The notes below the pieces were generated by a model. The model had not been told where the DNA came from, did no database searches, and saw only the letters and a list, made by a program, of their open reading frames with translations. A stretch of DNA of 64,000 bases from an uncultured Gammaproteobacteria bacterium (lineage in GTDB: Bacteria > Pseudomonadota > Gammaproteobacteria > Pseudomonadales > Pseudohongiellaceae), in assembly GCA_913048385.1 (NCBI GenBank), contig CAJWVZ010000006.1, positions 53,578 through 117,577 of the forward strand. Direction: 5' to 3'. Within the stretch, counting starts at the first letter, position 1; each line of letters starts with the position of its first letter. A program made the position numbers and the translations under genes. This document shows, piece by piece, positions 28,862-38,233 of this stretch.

Positions 28862-30031
28862 TCAGTACGAAAAATCGAAGCCGAGTGAGAAACGTGAGAA
28901 GCGAACGAGGGCTGTGCTCGGTTTGGAAACATTATATGAAGAATATTTGCTTTTGGCTTGATATCGCTCGGCCCCAAGTGTGATCCGCCAACTGTTAATA
29001 TTTGCGATGATGTTTATACCACCGCTGATTGCTCCGAATGCAGCTAACCGGTAGTCGCTGGACTGTGGCATCAGTGGATTAGAACTGAAGTCATCAATAT
29101 TGGTAAAAAAGTTCGCTGAAGACTGGGTGTAATACCTAATGCTTGGCACAATTCGAAAATCAATAGGTAGAGATGTTGTTAAGTTTTGATGCCATGCAAA
29201 ATCGACTGTATGAGATCCGATACCGAAATCATCATGATACAGTCTATAATTTAAATGAAGCGCGGCATCTGCTTCGTCTAAAAAAAGGCGAAAGGAATTG
29301 GTCCATGCATATTGCGATTTAGTATCCGGTCTAATGTCTCTTAATTTATAAGGGTCACTTAAAAAGCCCTTTTGATTTGTGACTGAAATTGCAGTCTGAT
29401 ATGTGGAAAATTGGTTAATTATATGGCTGACGGATAGCGCAGTAGAAACACTTCGTTTGCTCGCGCGCTCTATTCGATTAAACTTGTTTGCATCAGTTGG
29501 GAAAATATCGTCATTGGAAACGCTCGCATTGAGGCTAATCGTGGTTAGTTTGTTTTTTAACTCATGGGCTAAGCCGACATTTACAAACGTAGCTGTATAG
29601 TCATTTTCGGCAGATCGTCCGGCGCTTGCGCTCAAGGTGTCGTTTTCAAAATAGTAGCTCCCGCCGACACTGAGTTCTCGTCTTTCGTCGTAGATTCCGC
29701 TGGCTCCGCTTAGGTTAACGATCGGCTCGCCCTCTGCATCAGCAGTTGTAAACCATGGCGACGCGCCACTCAATGAATCGTAGCTACCATTTATTTGAAA
29801 TGAAGAGTTGCGTGAAACAGGCGTGATTAGTTGAAACTGGTGTACGTCAATATCATATCGGGAGAGTTCGCCGAATAGTACTTCATTACTTAGCAGGTCG
29901 TCTTCTTGGTAATTAGTAGATTTTATTGACGCGGTACTCTGTGGGGGAGGGGCATCTGCATGGGTCAGGGAGGACAGGGTCAGGGCGGTGCTACTGAGCG
30001 CTAAAAGGCTTTTTGAATATCGATTTGTCAT
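28862..30031 (-). CDS. DUF3570-type outer-membrane beta-barrel protein
   Basis: This 389-residue protein has a signal peptide (cut near THADA) followed by alternating beta-strand segments (SVGGSYYFENDTLSASAGR, TISLNASVS) and a C-terminal aromatic SLGFDFSY ending, as expected of an outer-membrane barrel. With DUF4266 upstream and ApbE downstream it fits the DUF3570 family, whose function is unknown. The start ATG at 30031 follows the DUF4266 stop by 50 bases. It could be a porin or secretion channel for the small Cys-tailed lipoprotein partner, but that is conjecture. Confidence 0.8.
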   Translation of the reverse strand: MTNRYSKSLLALSSTALTLSSLTHADAPPPQSTASIKSTNYQEDDLLSNEVLFGELSRYDIDVHQFQLITPVSRNSSFQINGSYDSLSGASPWFTTADAEGEPIVNLSGASGIYDERRELSVGGSYYFENDTLSASAGRSAENDYTATFVNVGLAHELKNKLTTISLNASVSNDDIFPTDANKFNRIERASKRSVSTALSVSHIINQFSTYQTAISVTNQKGFLSDPYKLRDIRPDTKSQYAWTNSFRLFLDEADAALHLNYRLYHDDFGIGSHTVDFAWHQNLTTSLPIDFRIVPSIRYYTQSSANFFTNIDDFSSNPLMPQSSDYRLAAFGAISGGINIIANINSWRITLGAERYQAKSKYSSYNVSKPSTALVRFSRFSLGFDFSY

Positions 30032-30081
30032 TTTTTTGAAGACATCGTTCGTTTAATTCTTTTTTACTCCTGAACTGCAAA

Positions 30082-30315
30082 TTAGTTGCACCCACATCCT
30101 CCGCCAGCAGCATTGCTGCTACCAGATGAAGCTTCTTTACTAAAAAAAATGTGCTTTGCGAGCGCGTCTTCAAGTACATCCGTTTTCCATGCCATCTCGT
30201 CTTTTGCAAGATAACCTTTCTCCCAGGCACGAACTTCCACGCACGCTGTGAGATTGATTGCGCTGATAAGGACTAAAAGTCCCAAAGCATGTTGTTTTGA
30301 TATGAGTTTGATCAT
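30082..30315 (-). CDS. DUF4266 small lipoprotein with Gly-Cys tail
   Basis: This 77-residue lipoprotein has the lipobox LTAC (cysteine about residue 25), a short body beginning VEVRAWEKGYLAKDEMAW, then SKEASSGSSNAAGGGCGCN at the very C-terminus. The WEKGYLA and GGGCGCN features are those of DUF4266. The absolutely terminal Cys-Gly-Cys looks like a metal- or haem-binding, redox or modification site. It is first in the operon with the DUF3570 barrel and ApbE. Function unknown. Confidence 0.85.
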   Translation of the reverse strand: MIKLISKQHALGLLVLISAINLTACVEVRAWEKGYLAKDEMAWKTDVLEDALAKHIFFSKEASSGSSNAAGGGCGCN

Positions 30316-30518
30316 GAGTCACGAATACTATAGAAAGCTTTTGTATTTGTGTCCAGAGAACTTTTAATCAATATTGCTTTTACACTGTTATGTTTGAAAA
30401 AAAGTGGTTTCGATGCGACTTTTGTAACCAAAAAAAGACGTTTAAATTGATTAATTACTAGATAAGCGTTAGTTTCAAAAAGTGAAGATTGAGAATTAAC
30501 AGCGCAAAGGAAAGGCTC

Positions 30519-31928
30519 ATGAGAACTATAGTAAATTATTTTTTAACTTTCACATTGTTTTTTTTAGGGCCGATTGCTTCAGCACAAAGGGGCTCTCCAG
30601 ATTGGCAGCTAGCGGAACAGGAATTGCTAAAGCATTTTCGTGCCTTGCTTCAATTTGATACGAGCGATCCTCCGGGACGTGAGTTGCCGGCGGCAGAATA
30701 TATTCGTGATGTGCTTCAGTCTGAAGGTTTCGACGTGGAGATGCTTGCGATAGATTCAGAGAGGCCAAATGTTCTTACTCGCCTAAAGGGTTCAGGTAAC
30801 AAGCCCCCTTTGTTGATAATGGCTCACACCGATGTTGTTAACGTCGATCCGGCCAAATGGACCTTCCCGCCGTTTAGTGCAACGGTTGACAATGGTTATG
30901 TATATGGTCGCGGAGCAGTTGATGATAAAGATAATCTAGCTGCCGCGCTGATGGTAATGTTGGAGCTAAAGCGTCAAAAAATCGCCCTCGATCGTGATGT
31001 GATTTTCTTGGCCGAATCGGGCGAAGAGGGTGCGACAGAGTATGGCATTGAGTTTATGGTCAATGAGCACTTTGAAAAAATTGAGGCTGAATTTTGTTTG
31101 GCTGAGGGAGGCTCGGTAGCGCGTGTCAATCGAGAGGTTCAATATGCTGGAATTCAGTCAGTGGAGAAGATCCCCTATAGGGTTGAACTTGTTGCGACCG
31201 GTGTTGCGGGCCATGGTTCCGTTCCATTACAGAGTAACCCTGTTGTTCGGTTGGCAAAAGCAATGGCAGCTGTTGCAGACTGGCGTTCTCCGGTGCGTCT
31301 CAACGAAACAACGGCGGCCTATTTTGAACGTCTTGCTGGAATTTCTTCACCAGAGGCTGCGGCGAGGTACCTATCGGTTCTTGATCCCGCGACAATAAAT
31401 GAGGCTGATGAGTATTTTCTAGCTAACGAGCCCCGGCATGCTTCTATGCTCCGTTCTTCGCTGTCACCAAATATTATTGATGCGGGTTATCGAATTAATG
31501 TAATTCCATCTGATGCCCGTGGAAGCATTGATTTTCGCGCTTTACCTGATGAGGATATACCTGCGTTTTTAGATCAGATTCGGAATGTGATCGACGATTC
31601 CGCCGTTGAGGTGAGTCTCGGTGCGAGAAATACTCGTCCGCGGGGTGAAGCTAGAATAAATACACCTGCATTTTCTGCGATCGAGGCCGGAATCAACAAG
31701 CACTACGGTGTGGTAACTCTGCCGACAATGAGCACAGGGGCGACCGACATGGCGTATCTGCGCAATAAAGGAATCGAGTGCTATGGGATAGGGCCTGCGA
31801 TCGATCGCGAGGACGCAGCATTGGGTTATGGTGCGCATAGTGACCAGGAGCGTATTTTAATCAGTGAACTAAATCGGTTTCTGCGCTTCAACTGGGATAT
31901 CGTTCTGCAAATAGCGGGGACGGATTGA
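30519..31928 (+). CDS. Exported M20 family metallopeptidase
   Basis: This protein of about 469 residues has a signal peptide (MRTIVNYFLTFTLFFLG..., cut near ASA) and a full M20/M25/M40 fold: metal ligands in MAHTDVVNVDP and YGRGAVDDKDN, the catalytic LAESGEEGATEYG, a dimerisation domain beginning near VAGHGSVP, and a late TGATDMAYLR and GAHSDQERI. Such enzymes hydrolyse peptides or N-acyl amino acids using two zinc ions. The ATG at 30519 with AAGGA 7 bases upstream is preferred to the TTG at 30489. The export signal makes a periplasmic di- or tripeptidase likely. Confidence 0.92.
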   Translation: MRTIVNYFLTFTLFFLGPIASAQRGSPDWQLAEQELLKHFRALLQFDTSDPPGRELPAAEYIRDVLQSEGFDVEMLAIDSERPNVLTRLKGSGNKPPLLIMAHTDVVNVDPAKWTFPPFSATVDNGYVYGRGAVDDKDNLAAALMVMLELKRQKIALDRDVIFLAESGEEGATEYGIEFMVNEHFEKIEAEFCLAEGGSVARVNREVQYAGIQSVEKIPYRVELVATGVAGHGSVPLQSNPVVRLAKAMAAVADWRSPVRLNETTAAYFERLAGISSPEAAARYLSVLDPATINEADEYFLANEPRHASMLRSSLSPNIIDAGYRINVIPSDARGSIDFRALPDEDIPAFLDQIRNVIDDSAVEVSLGARNTRPRGEARINTPAFSAIEAGINKHYGVVTLPTMSTGATDMAYLRNKGIECYGIGPAIDREDAALGYGAHSDQERILISELNRFLRFNWDIVLQIAGTD

Positions 31929-32009
31929 TGGCGATAGACTGTCGGAGAGAACTTACTAAGTGTTCTTCGTAACTGCGGTCCGCTGTGATTACGTGCTCCT
32001 CGGGTATAG

Positions 32010-34199
32010 CTATAGGTCTATCGTAAATTCTGCAGTCGAATGATCTAACCAAAGTGCTCGTGCAAATATAGAAGTACCGGTGTTCACGCTCACGGAGTGA
32101 AGGAGATATTTTCCAGCTGTTAAGTCGCTCTTGTTCAGCTTCAATGACAAAACATTCTGTGTGAGTAGGTCGTGGGAATCTGTGTGAGTTGCAAATGGAG
32201 TGGTTTTAGTGCCAGATTCCATGATACCCGATGAATCGATAAAAGCGGCGAATTGTCCTCCGACTAATTCGATCGCTAGGTAGATATCGATGGGCACGTT
32301 GGCACTTTCGCTAATTTTAACATCAAGCTCGACATGTGCATCCGACTGATTCAGGTCGATTTCAAATTTTGTAAAAACATTTTTCGTATGTGGCGTCCTT
32401 TTAGCCGGCGCTTGGAGAGCAGAGTAATGACGCGGCTGGGCAAGGAGCTCGCTAATGTCAATTGTCATAGTAAAATCTATTAAGCTGTTGATTTCATGTT
32501 GTGAAAGGTGACTCACTTCGCCGTGAGAGTCATCGATTGAAGCGAGATTTACTACATCTTCAATCGATTCTGCGCTTCCATCATGCAGGTATGGAGGGGA
32601 TTGACTTAAACCTAATAGAGATGGTGTGTTTATAGCTAACCGATTTCGCTGGAGCGAGAGGTTTACGCTGTGTTGCTTGCCGTCTTGATAAAGTGGTGGG
32701 GCGTGGCAGGCGGAGCATCCAACCTTCTCGTCGAAAAATAATTGTTGTCCCAGTAAGGGGTCAGAGGATGAGTTTAATTTCTTCGAATTATCAAAGTTAG
32801 AGGGGAAAAGGAGGGACTCTACATATGCAGATAATCGATCAAGATCTGCAGAACGTCCCTTATTAGGCTGAGCTTGGTCACAGGCAGGATCGCAGCCATG
32901 GTCGCCCATAGCTAAGCCAGAACCGCCTTGAATATTGCGTATTGTTTCTTCTACATCCTGTATTTCGTCAAGGTTTCCAGCCCAATGAAACGGTGGAGTT
33001 TTTCCAGCTGCATAAAGGCTTGGGGTATTGCGTTTGCCATCAGGGAAAAACCAGTTGGCAAGATCTGCTCCGCCGTCAAAGTGACATGTCGCACATGCTA
33101 TCCATTGGTCCTTGGATAACCTTGTGTCATTAGAGCTATTAAACAACCGTTTCCCAGCGAGTAGATCTGGTTCTAGCGGTATGTTAGTTACTTCAATGAC
33201 CTGTGTTATCTTTTTTCGTTGTGTGTCTATAACAGTGATTGTGCCGTCAAGCGAGTTATCAACGTAAAGTTTTGTCCCAGTGCTGTTAAGAGTTATTCCA
33301 AGGGGATGACTTCCTAGCTCAATATGTCCCGATCCAGAGAACGTATTGAGGTCTAATATTGAAAGGTCATTGCTTGCTGCATTCAGAATGTAGAGCGTGT
33401 CGTTAAACGCTATTGCTTCGATCGGGATTCCAACAGGTTCATCCACAATGTCCAGGCCGAGACGTTTGTTTCTTAAATTCACCTTGCGTTCCAGGTCCAC
33501 GATTGAAAGAGACGGAAAGACGGTTGTGTCAAATTGCAGATTTCGATTGGCATCATTAACAAAGGTCTGGGGTAAAAAAGCAGTTTTTCCATCTTCACTG
33601 AGGGCGATTGATTGAGAGAGCGAAGCCTTCGAGCCAAGATCGATCGTGCTGACAACTTCATTGTTTGTCGTATCTATAACCGAGACTCTCCCGTTCTTAA
33701 AATGGGTTACATAGAGCCAACGGGAGCCTTTTGAAAGAGCGAGCCCCCGTGGTTCAGCATCAACTCCTATAGTCGCTAACTTTATAAAAGTGCTTGTGTC
33801 GAAAACATCAACGCTATTATCGAGTTGGTTAGAGACGTAGAATTTTGAAGAATCTGTTACAACTCCGAATGGCCCTCTGCCCGTTTTTTTTTGACCGATA
33901 ATTGAGTACGACTCTGAGTCGATGAATGTCAAAGCGTCCTCGTTTTGGTTAACGACAATTAACGTTTTAGTGGTGTTGTCAAATCCGATTGACTGTGGCC
34001 TTGACCCGACGGGAATCTCGGTTATTTTTTCCGAAGATTTTCTAAAATCGACGATCGAAATAGTGGAGGAATCCTGATTGGCTACGGCTATTTTTGTATC
34101 CCCATCAAAGACAACAATGGACGAGGATCTTTCGTGGGCTTCTAGTATTCCAACCGCTAACGATGTCGTCAAAACCAAAAATTGTAAAAGTCTTTTCAT
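32010..34199 (-). CDS. Exported YVTN beta-propeller / di-haem cytochrome c peroxidase-like protein
   Basis: This 729-residue secreted protein joins two parts. Residues about 25-340 form a YVTN-type propeller with repeated ...LYVTHFKNGRVSVIDT and LYVDNSLDGTITVIDT blades. Residues about 345-570 resemble a cytochrome c peroxidase/MauG-like module with two haem motifs, CATCH (369-373) and CSACH (495-499). A C-terminal beta domain of about 130 residues follows. It probably takes part in periplasmic electron transfer or oxidative modification; MauG-like radical chemistry is possible but not shown. It is 28 bases after a doxX-family gene in the same direction. Confidence 0.85.
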   Translation of the reverse strand: MKRLLQFLVLTTSLAVGILEAHERSSSIVVFDGDTKIAVANQDSSTISIVDFRKSSEKITEIPVGSRPQSIGFDNTTKTLIVVNQNEDALTFIDSESYSIIGQKKTGRGPFGVVTDSSKFYVSNQLDNSVDVFDTSTFIKLATIGVDAEPRGLALSKGSRWLYVTHFKNGRVSVIDTTNNEVVSTIDLGSKASLSQSIALSEDGKTAFLPQTFVNDANRNLQFDTTVFPSLSIVDLERKVNLRNKRLGLDIVDEPVGIPIEAIAFNDTLYILNAASNDLSILDLNTFSGSGHIELGSHPLGITLNSTGTKLYVDNSLDGTITVIDTQRKKITQVIEVTNIPLEPDLLAGKRLFNSSNDTRLSKDQWIACATCHFDGGADLANWFFPDGKRNTPSLYAAGKTPPFHWAGNLDEIQDVEETIRNIQGGSGLAMGDHGCDPACDQAQPNKGRSADLDRLSAYVESLLFPSNFDNSKKLNSSSDPLLGQQLFFDEKVGCSACHAPPLYQDGKQHSVNLSLQRNRLAINTPSLLGLSQSPPYLHDGSAESIEDVVNLASIDDSHGEVSHLSQHEINSLIDFTMTIDISELLAQPRHYSALQAPAKRTPHTKNVFTKFEIDLNQSDAHVELDVKISESANVPIDIYLAIELVGGQFAAFIDSSGIMESGTKTTPFATHTDSHDLLTQNVLSLKLNKSDLTAGKYLLHSVSVNTGTSIFARALWLDHSTAEFTIDL

Positions 34200-34227
34200 T
34201 TAACCCCTGAGTAACGCTTTTAAACTG

Positions 34228-34689
34228 TCAATTTGAACGCTCAGATAAGGCATCTAGACTAAGTTTTCCTGGGCCAAAAGAAAAAAGAATTAAAAATGTC
34301 GCTAAGTACATTGCGGCTAGTTCGCCTCCATTGGAAGTTGGGAACCAAGCGGGGTGTGCTATGAGATATGCGCTGATCATTAACAACACAGAGATAGCCG
34401 CGGCTATGCGCGTCCACAAACCTAAGCAAATTAATGCGCCTCCAAAAAACTCGATGACGCCAGCAATAAAAAGGGCGTTAACTTCAAATGGTATCTGCCA
34501 GCTAATAAGTCCAGAAATTTCTATAGATGTCATTCCTGAACCAGATATTGCCTGCGGTTTATCGCTAAAAAGTTTGCTGTAGCCATGTGTCATGAACATA
34601 GTCGACGTTAAAATCCGCCAAAAAGCCCAATTAAGAGTTTGCGAATTGATGGCAAGATAAGCAAGGCTTTTTGAAAAAATTGTCGTCAT
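34228..34689 (-). CDS. DoxX family membrane protein
   Basis: This 153-residue protein has four hydrophobic segments and the DoxX pattern (WRILTSTMFMTHGYSKLF, FIAGVIEFFGGALICLGLWTR, YLATFLILFSFGPGKLSLD). The family is quinone- or redox-associated in several bacteria, including archaeal terminal-oxidase DoxD/DoxA relatives. Here it sits directly before the cytochrome/propeller gene, suggesting a membrane anchor or quinone link to that periplasmic electron carrier (inference). The start ATG is at 34689. Confidence 0.85.
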   Translation of the reverse strand: MTTIFSKSLAYLAINSQTLNWAFWRILTSTMFMTHGYSKLFSDKPQAISGSGMTSIEISGLISWQIPFEVNALFIAGVIEFFGGALICLGLWTRIAAAISVLLMISAYLIAHPAWFPTSNGGELAAMYLATFLILFSFGPGKLSLDALSERSN

Positions 34690-34769
34690 TAATTATTTCC
34701 TCGCGCTAAATTAAGTTAAGTTTGGTGTTATAGGGATTTGTACTAACCCTTTTGAGCTTCCGGTTGGCT

Positions 34770-35381
34770 TCACAGCTCAAAAGCTCGGACAAATGCTGGT
34801 CTTTTTTTAAGCATCTCAAAGTACCGTTTGGTGTTTATTTTAAACCCATCTGATAATCCTAACGATTCAGCAAGAACTAACGCATAGCAAACACTGATGT
34901 CTGCAATAGTGAAGCGATTAGAACAGAGATAGTCTCGGTTTTCTAAGCTTTGCTCGACAGCTCTTAGTCTCGAGAAAAACCATTTTTTATAGTCCTCTAC
35001 GACTTGTGGTACTTGCCTCTCTTTAGGCTCGAGCTTGGAGTATCTAAGTACAAGCGTCTGTGGAAAAGTTAACGTTGCGTCGCTCCGATGTAGCCAATTC
35101 AAGTAGCTTCCGTAATCGTTGTCGGAAGGAAGAACAGCAAGATCTGTTGGCCCGTATTTGTCTACTAAAAAGTGTAAGATTGCGGAAGATTCGGTAAGCG
35201 TTGCTGATCCGTCAACTAGCGTTGGAACAGTGCCAAGCGAATTGATCTCAAGGTATCCCTCGTAATTAACTCTGGGAGGAAATTTCATCGTTATGAGCTC
35301 GTACTTAATACCCAGTTCTTCGAGGGCCCATAACGGCCGCATCGATCGCGATCTTTTGCAGTGGTAAAGCTTAGGCGTCAT
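34770..35381 (-). CDS. Glutathione S-transferase family protein
   Basis: This 203-residue protein has the thioredoxin-like N-terminal GST domain (KLYHCKRSRSMRPLWALEELG, VPTLVDGSATLTESSAILHFL) and an all-helical C-terminal domain (NRFTIADISVCYAL). GSTs conjugate or remove glutathione from electrophiles. It lies 15 bases downstream of the truncated TetR gene and could have been its target. No other glutathione gene is adjacent. The exact class is not clear. Confidence 0.92.
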   Translation of the reverse strand: MTPKLYHCKRSRSMRPLWALEELGIKYELITMKFPPRVNYEGYLEINSLGTVPTLVDGSATLTESSAILHFLVDKYGPTDLAVLPSDNDYGSYLNWLHRSDATLTFPQTLVLRYSKLEPKERQVPQVVEDYKKWFFSRLRAVEQSLENRDYLCSNRFTIADISVCYALVLAESLGLSDGFKINTKRYFEMLKKRPAFVRAFEL

Positions 35382-35396
35382 GGTTAATCTCCTGAT

Positions 35397-35588
35397 TTAA
35401 GTTCGAATGATATTAAACGCTCCTTTGGAAAGACCAGCTTTTTTTGCAACACCACTTATCGACGTTTTTGCATGCCCAAGCTTTATTAAGCTGTCGACGG
35501 CAGCATCGCAAATAGCTGTTTGCGCGCTTTTGCTCTTTTGTGCTTGTCTATTTGGGACTGGGGAATTGCTTTTATTATTAAGATTCAT
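35397..35588 (-). pseudogene. TetR-family regulator remnant (N-terminal domain only)
   Basis: This 63-codon frame encodes the start of a TetR regulator: a basic N-terminus, then AICDAAVDSLIKLGHAKTSISGVAKKAGLSKGAFNI, a helix-turn-helix. The sequence stops at FNIIRT, right where family members continue with the HFPSKE-type helix and the ligand domain. The TAA lies 15 bases before the GST start, and no continuation is visible downstream. It looks like a deletion remnant; regulators of Atu or Liu type acyl-CoA clusters are TetR proteins, so it may once have controlled the genes at 35773-44526. Confidence 0.6.
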
Positions 35589-35772
35589 CTTCTAATATTT
35601 TTTTAAATTACCGCCAAGTATAAACCAAAAATACATTTATCGTTGGAAACAAGTAGATTAGCTTTTAAAGGGCTTATTGCGTATGCTGAAAAATCACGAT
35701 TAGTCATGATGATTGCTTGAAATTAAGGCAAAAGTGCACCGTATTATCGGTAATCTAAAACGGAAAGATTAA

Positions 35773-36975
35773 ATGAATGTCAATTTTTCAAAAGCTGAAA
35801 AAACCTTCTTTGACGAAATCGATCTTTTTATTCAAGAAAATTTACCATCAGATTGGGCCCTGAAACCTATTTCGTGGCCCCACGATTATGCGTTTCGGGG
35901 TTATGAGAATCTGGCTGATGAAAAGTTGGCAGAGGCATTTGTAAATAGAATTATAGAGAAGGGTTGGTATACGGCTTTTTGGGATGATGCGCTTGGTGAC
36001 AAAAAGTATACCAATATGCAACAGGCAATTTTCGATGAGCGGATGAGTTACCACCGCGCGCCTCGGTTGGGACATATCGCGACTGGAATGGTGGCGCCAG
36101 TTTTATTGAGGGCAGGCACGAGCGAGCAAAAAGAAAAATGGTTGCCCGATATCGCCACAGGGAAAATAAAATTTTGGCTAGGGTATAGCGAACCGAATGC
36201 TGGGTCCGATTTGGGAAGTGTTCGAACAACAGCAGTAGAGTTTGATGACCATTACGTGCTAAATGGACAGAAGTGCTGGTCCAGTGGTGCTCATCTTGCT
36301 GACTACTCTTGGATGATAGTGAGGACTGATCCGCAGGCCCAGAAGCATAAAGGACTTAGCTTTTTTATCGTTGACAATAAAACATCGGGCATAACGATGG
36401 ATCCAGTCATTAATATTCTTGGTGAGCATTCGTTCAATAATGTTTTCTTGGATAATGTAAGGGTGCCGAAGGAAAACCTAATCGGGGGTAAGAACAGAGG
36501 TTTTTATAATCTGATGACCGCGTTAGACTTTGAGCGAATTTGTTTGGTTGGCATTGGTGAATATAAACGGATGTTTGAAGAGCTCGTGGAATTTGTGAAC
36601 AGCACGAGTATGGATGGAGAGATCCTATCTGAGAAAAAAAGTGTTCGTAGAAAGCTTGCCGAGTTAGCGACGCGAATTGAAGTTGGGTATATGCTTTTTT
36701 GGAAAACTGCAGAAATGTTAGATAACGGAGAGGATCCAAACGTGGAGTCTTCTGTTCTAAAGCTAACGGCGACCGAGCTGGCGAAAGATATGGCGGATCT
36801 TTCGATGGAGATTCTTGGACCTTACGGGCAGTACGAAGGGAGCCCTGAGCGGTCGCCGCTGAGAGGCCTGGTTTCGAGGGGGTTCCTGGAGAGTATTTCC
36901 GCAACAATTGGTGCGGGAACTTCAGAGGTGCAGCGAAATATTATAGCTCAGAGGGGATTGGGTTTGCCAAGGTGA
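35773..36975 (+). CDS. Acyl-CoA dehydrogenase
   Basis: This 400-residue FAD-dependent acyl-CoA dehydrogenase-family protein has family motifs GYSEPNAGSDLGSVRTTA (FAD/substrate segment), QKCWSSGAHLADYSWMIVRTD, and the C-terminal GAGTSEVQRNIIAQRGLGLPR. It introduces an alpha-beta double bond in an acyl-CoA. It is the first gene of a one-direction set with another dehydrogenase, a carboxylase, a hydratase and an AtuA protein. The start is the ATG at 35773. Substrate unknown; a branched or citronellyl-type acyl-CoA fits the context. Confidence 0.93.
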   Translation: MNVNFSKAEKTFFDEIDLFIQENLPSDWALKPISWPHDYAFRGYENLADEKLAEAFVNRIIEKGWYTAFWDDALGDKKYTNMQQAIFDERMSYHRAPRLGHIATGMVAPVLLRAGTSEQKEKWLPDIATGKIKFWLGYSEPNAGSDLGSVRTTAVEFDDHYVLNGQKCWSSGAHLADYSWMIVRTDPQAQKHKGLSFFIVDNKTSGITMDPVINILGEHSFNNVFLDNVRVPKENLIGGKNRGFYNLMTALDFERICLVGIGEYKRMFEELVEFVNSTSMDGEILSEKKSVRRKLAELATRIEVGYMLFWKTAEMLDNGEDPNVESSVLKLTATELAKDMADLSMEILGPYGQYEGSPERSPLRGLVSRGFLESISATIGAGTSEVQRNIIAQRGLGLPR

Positions 36976-37059
36976 CTCTCGTATTTACGTATCTTAGCTT
37001 CCAAACTTTCACCTAGTTTATGTATGTTGGTCCTTTGTGTTGATTGATGAGTTTTATTT

Positions 37060-38175
37060 ATGAACTTAAGGCTGAATGAAGAACAACGTATTTTGAAAGA
37101 CTCCGCAAAGTCTTTTTTGGACAGAGAGTGTCCGAGGCAATTAATGCGCAACCGTCGCGAAACCTCGGATGATTACGATAGGTCATTGTGGTTTAAGTTG
37201 GCAGGTTTGGGTTGGACCGGGCTTGTAATTGATGAGAATTTTGGCGGAGTTGGAGGTTCTTTTGAGGACCTTTCAATTGTAATAGAGCAACTGGGAGCCG
37301 CTTGTGCTCCGATACCTTTTTTTGGGACTTCAGTGCTGGGCGCAAGTGCACTGTCTAAGTCAAAGAACAATGAAATAAAAGCAGACCTTTTACCTCAAAT
37401 TGTGACCGGTGACTGTACTATTTCATATGCTTTTGCTGAGCCAGGTGTCGCTTATCAACGCGATAAAATATCTTTAGAGATCGCTCCTATTGATGATCGC
37501 TTGGTGATAAACGGGATTAAGCTTTTTGTCGAGTATGGATTATCCGTCGATTACTTTTTAGTTGTTGGCCGATTAAGTCGCGATTTAGCTATAGTAATGG
37601 TTGATGCCAAGAGTATCGGAATTCAAAAGCTTCCATCTGCGACACTCGATTATGCCGGGCAATGTGAGGTCGTATTTACAAATGTTTCTGTCTCAAGCTC
37701 TGCAATTTTGGCCAGTGGGAGAGAGGCTGAGGAGCTCTTGAGCGAATTAGAGGATATTGCTGCCGTAGGGAAATGTGCTGAGATTGTGGGTTGTGTGCAG
37801 AATGTTTTAGAGATGACCGTATCTTATGTGTCAAAGAGAGAGCAGTTTGGTCAGCTAGTTGGCTCGTTTCAGTCGGTGCAACATCATTGTGCGAATATGG
37901 CAGTTGGGGTCGATAGTATTCGCAGCCTTATGCGGCTCGCTATGTCTAAGGTATCGCAGGGCACTAATGCGGCGAAGGAGGTATCCATGGCCAAGGCCTA
38001 TGCAAGTTCCACCGCAGTGAGCTTGGTTAAACTAGGGCATCAAGTCCATGGTGCAGTTTCGTTTTGCGATGATTTGGATATGCATCTGTACCTTCGCAGA
38101 GTCCACGCGGCTTCGGTTGCTCATGGTGATGCAGAATATCATTATGAAAAGGTCGCAAAAAGCGTTGGGATATAA
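37060..38175 (+). CDS. Acyl-CoA dehydrogenase, second paralogue
   Basis: This 371-residue acyl-CoA dehydrogenase-family protein has the usual N-terminal helical domain (MNLRLNEEQRILKDSAKSFLDRECPRQLM), a mid beta domain with VSYAFAEPG-like segments, and a C-terminal helical part with VSKREQFGQLVGSFQSVQHHCANMA. The terminal catalytic region is less standard than in the first paralogue, suggesting a partner subunit or a different chain specificity. It is 84 bases after the first dehydrogenase gene and in the same direction. Confidence 0.9.
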   Translation: MNLRLNEEQRILKDSAKSFLDRECPRQLMRNRRETSDDYDRSLWFKLAGLGWTGLVIDENFGGVGGSFEDLSIVIEQLGAACAPIPFFGTSVLGASALSKSKNNEIKADLLPQIVTGDCTISYAFAEPGVAYQRDKISLEIAPIDDRLVINGIKLFVEYGLSVDYFLVVGRLSRDLAIVMVDAKSIGIQKLPSATLDYAGQCEVVFTNVSVSSSAILASGREAEELLSELEDIAAVGKCAEIVGCVQNVLEMTVSYVSKREQFGQLVGSFQSVQHHCANMAVGVDSIRSLMRLAMSKVSQGTNAAKEVSMAKAYASSTAVSLVKLGHQVHGAVSFCDDLDMHLYLRRVHAASVAHGDAEYHYEKVAKSVGI

Positions 38176-38233
38176 CCGGATTGCGTGGTTATGAGAATAA
38201 GATGAAATACCAAAAGTAGATTTGGAGATTTAA

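Noticed and set aside
36434..36907. 157-codon minus-strand frame inside the acyl-CoA dehydrogenase gene
   Set aside because: Shadow frame of a clear dehydrogenase, without a ribosome site or family match.
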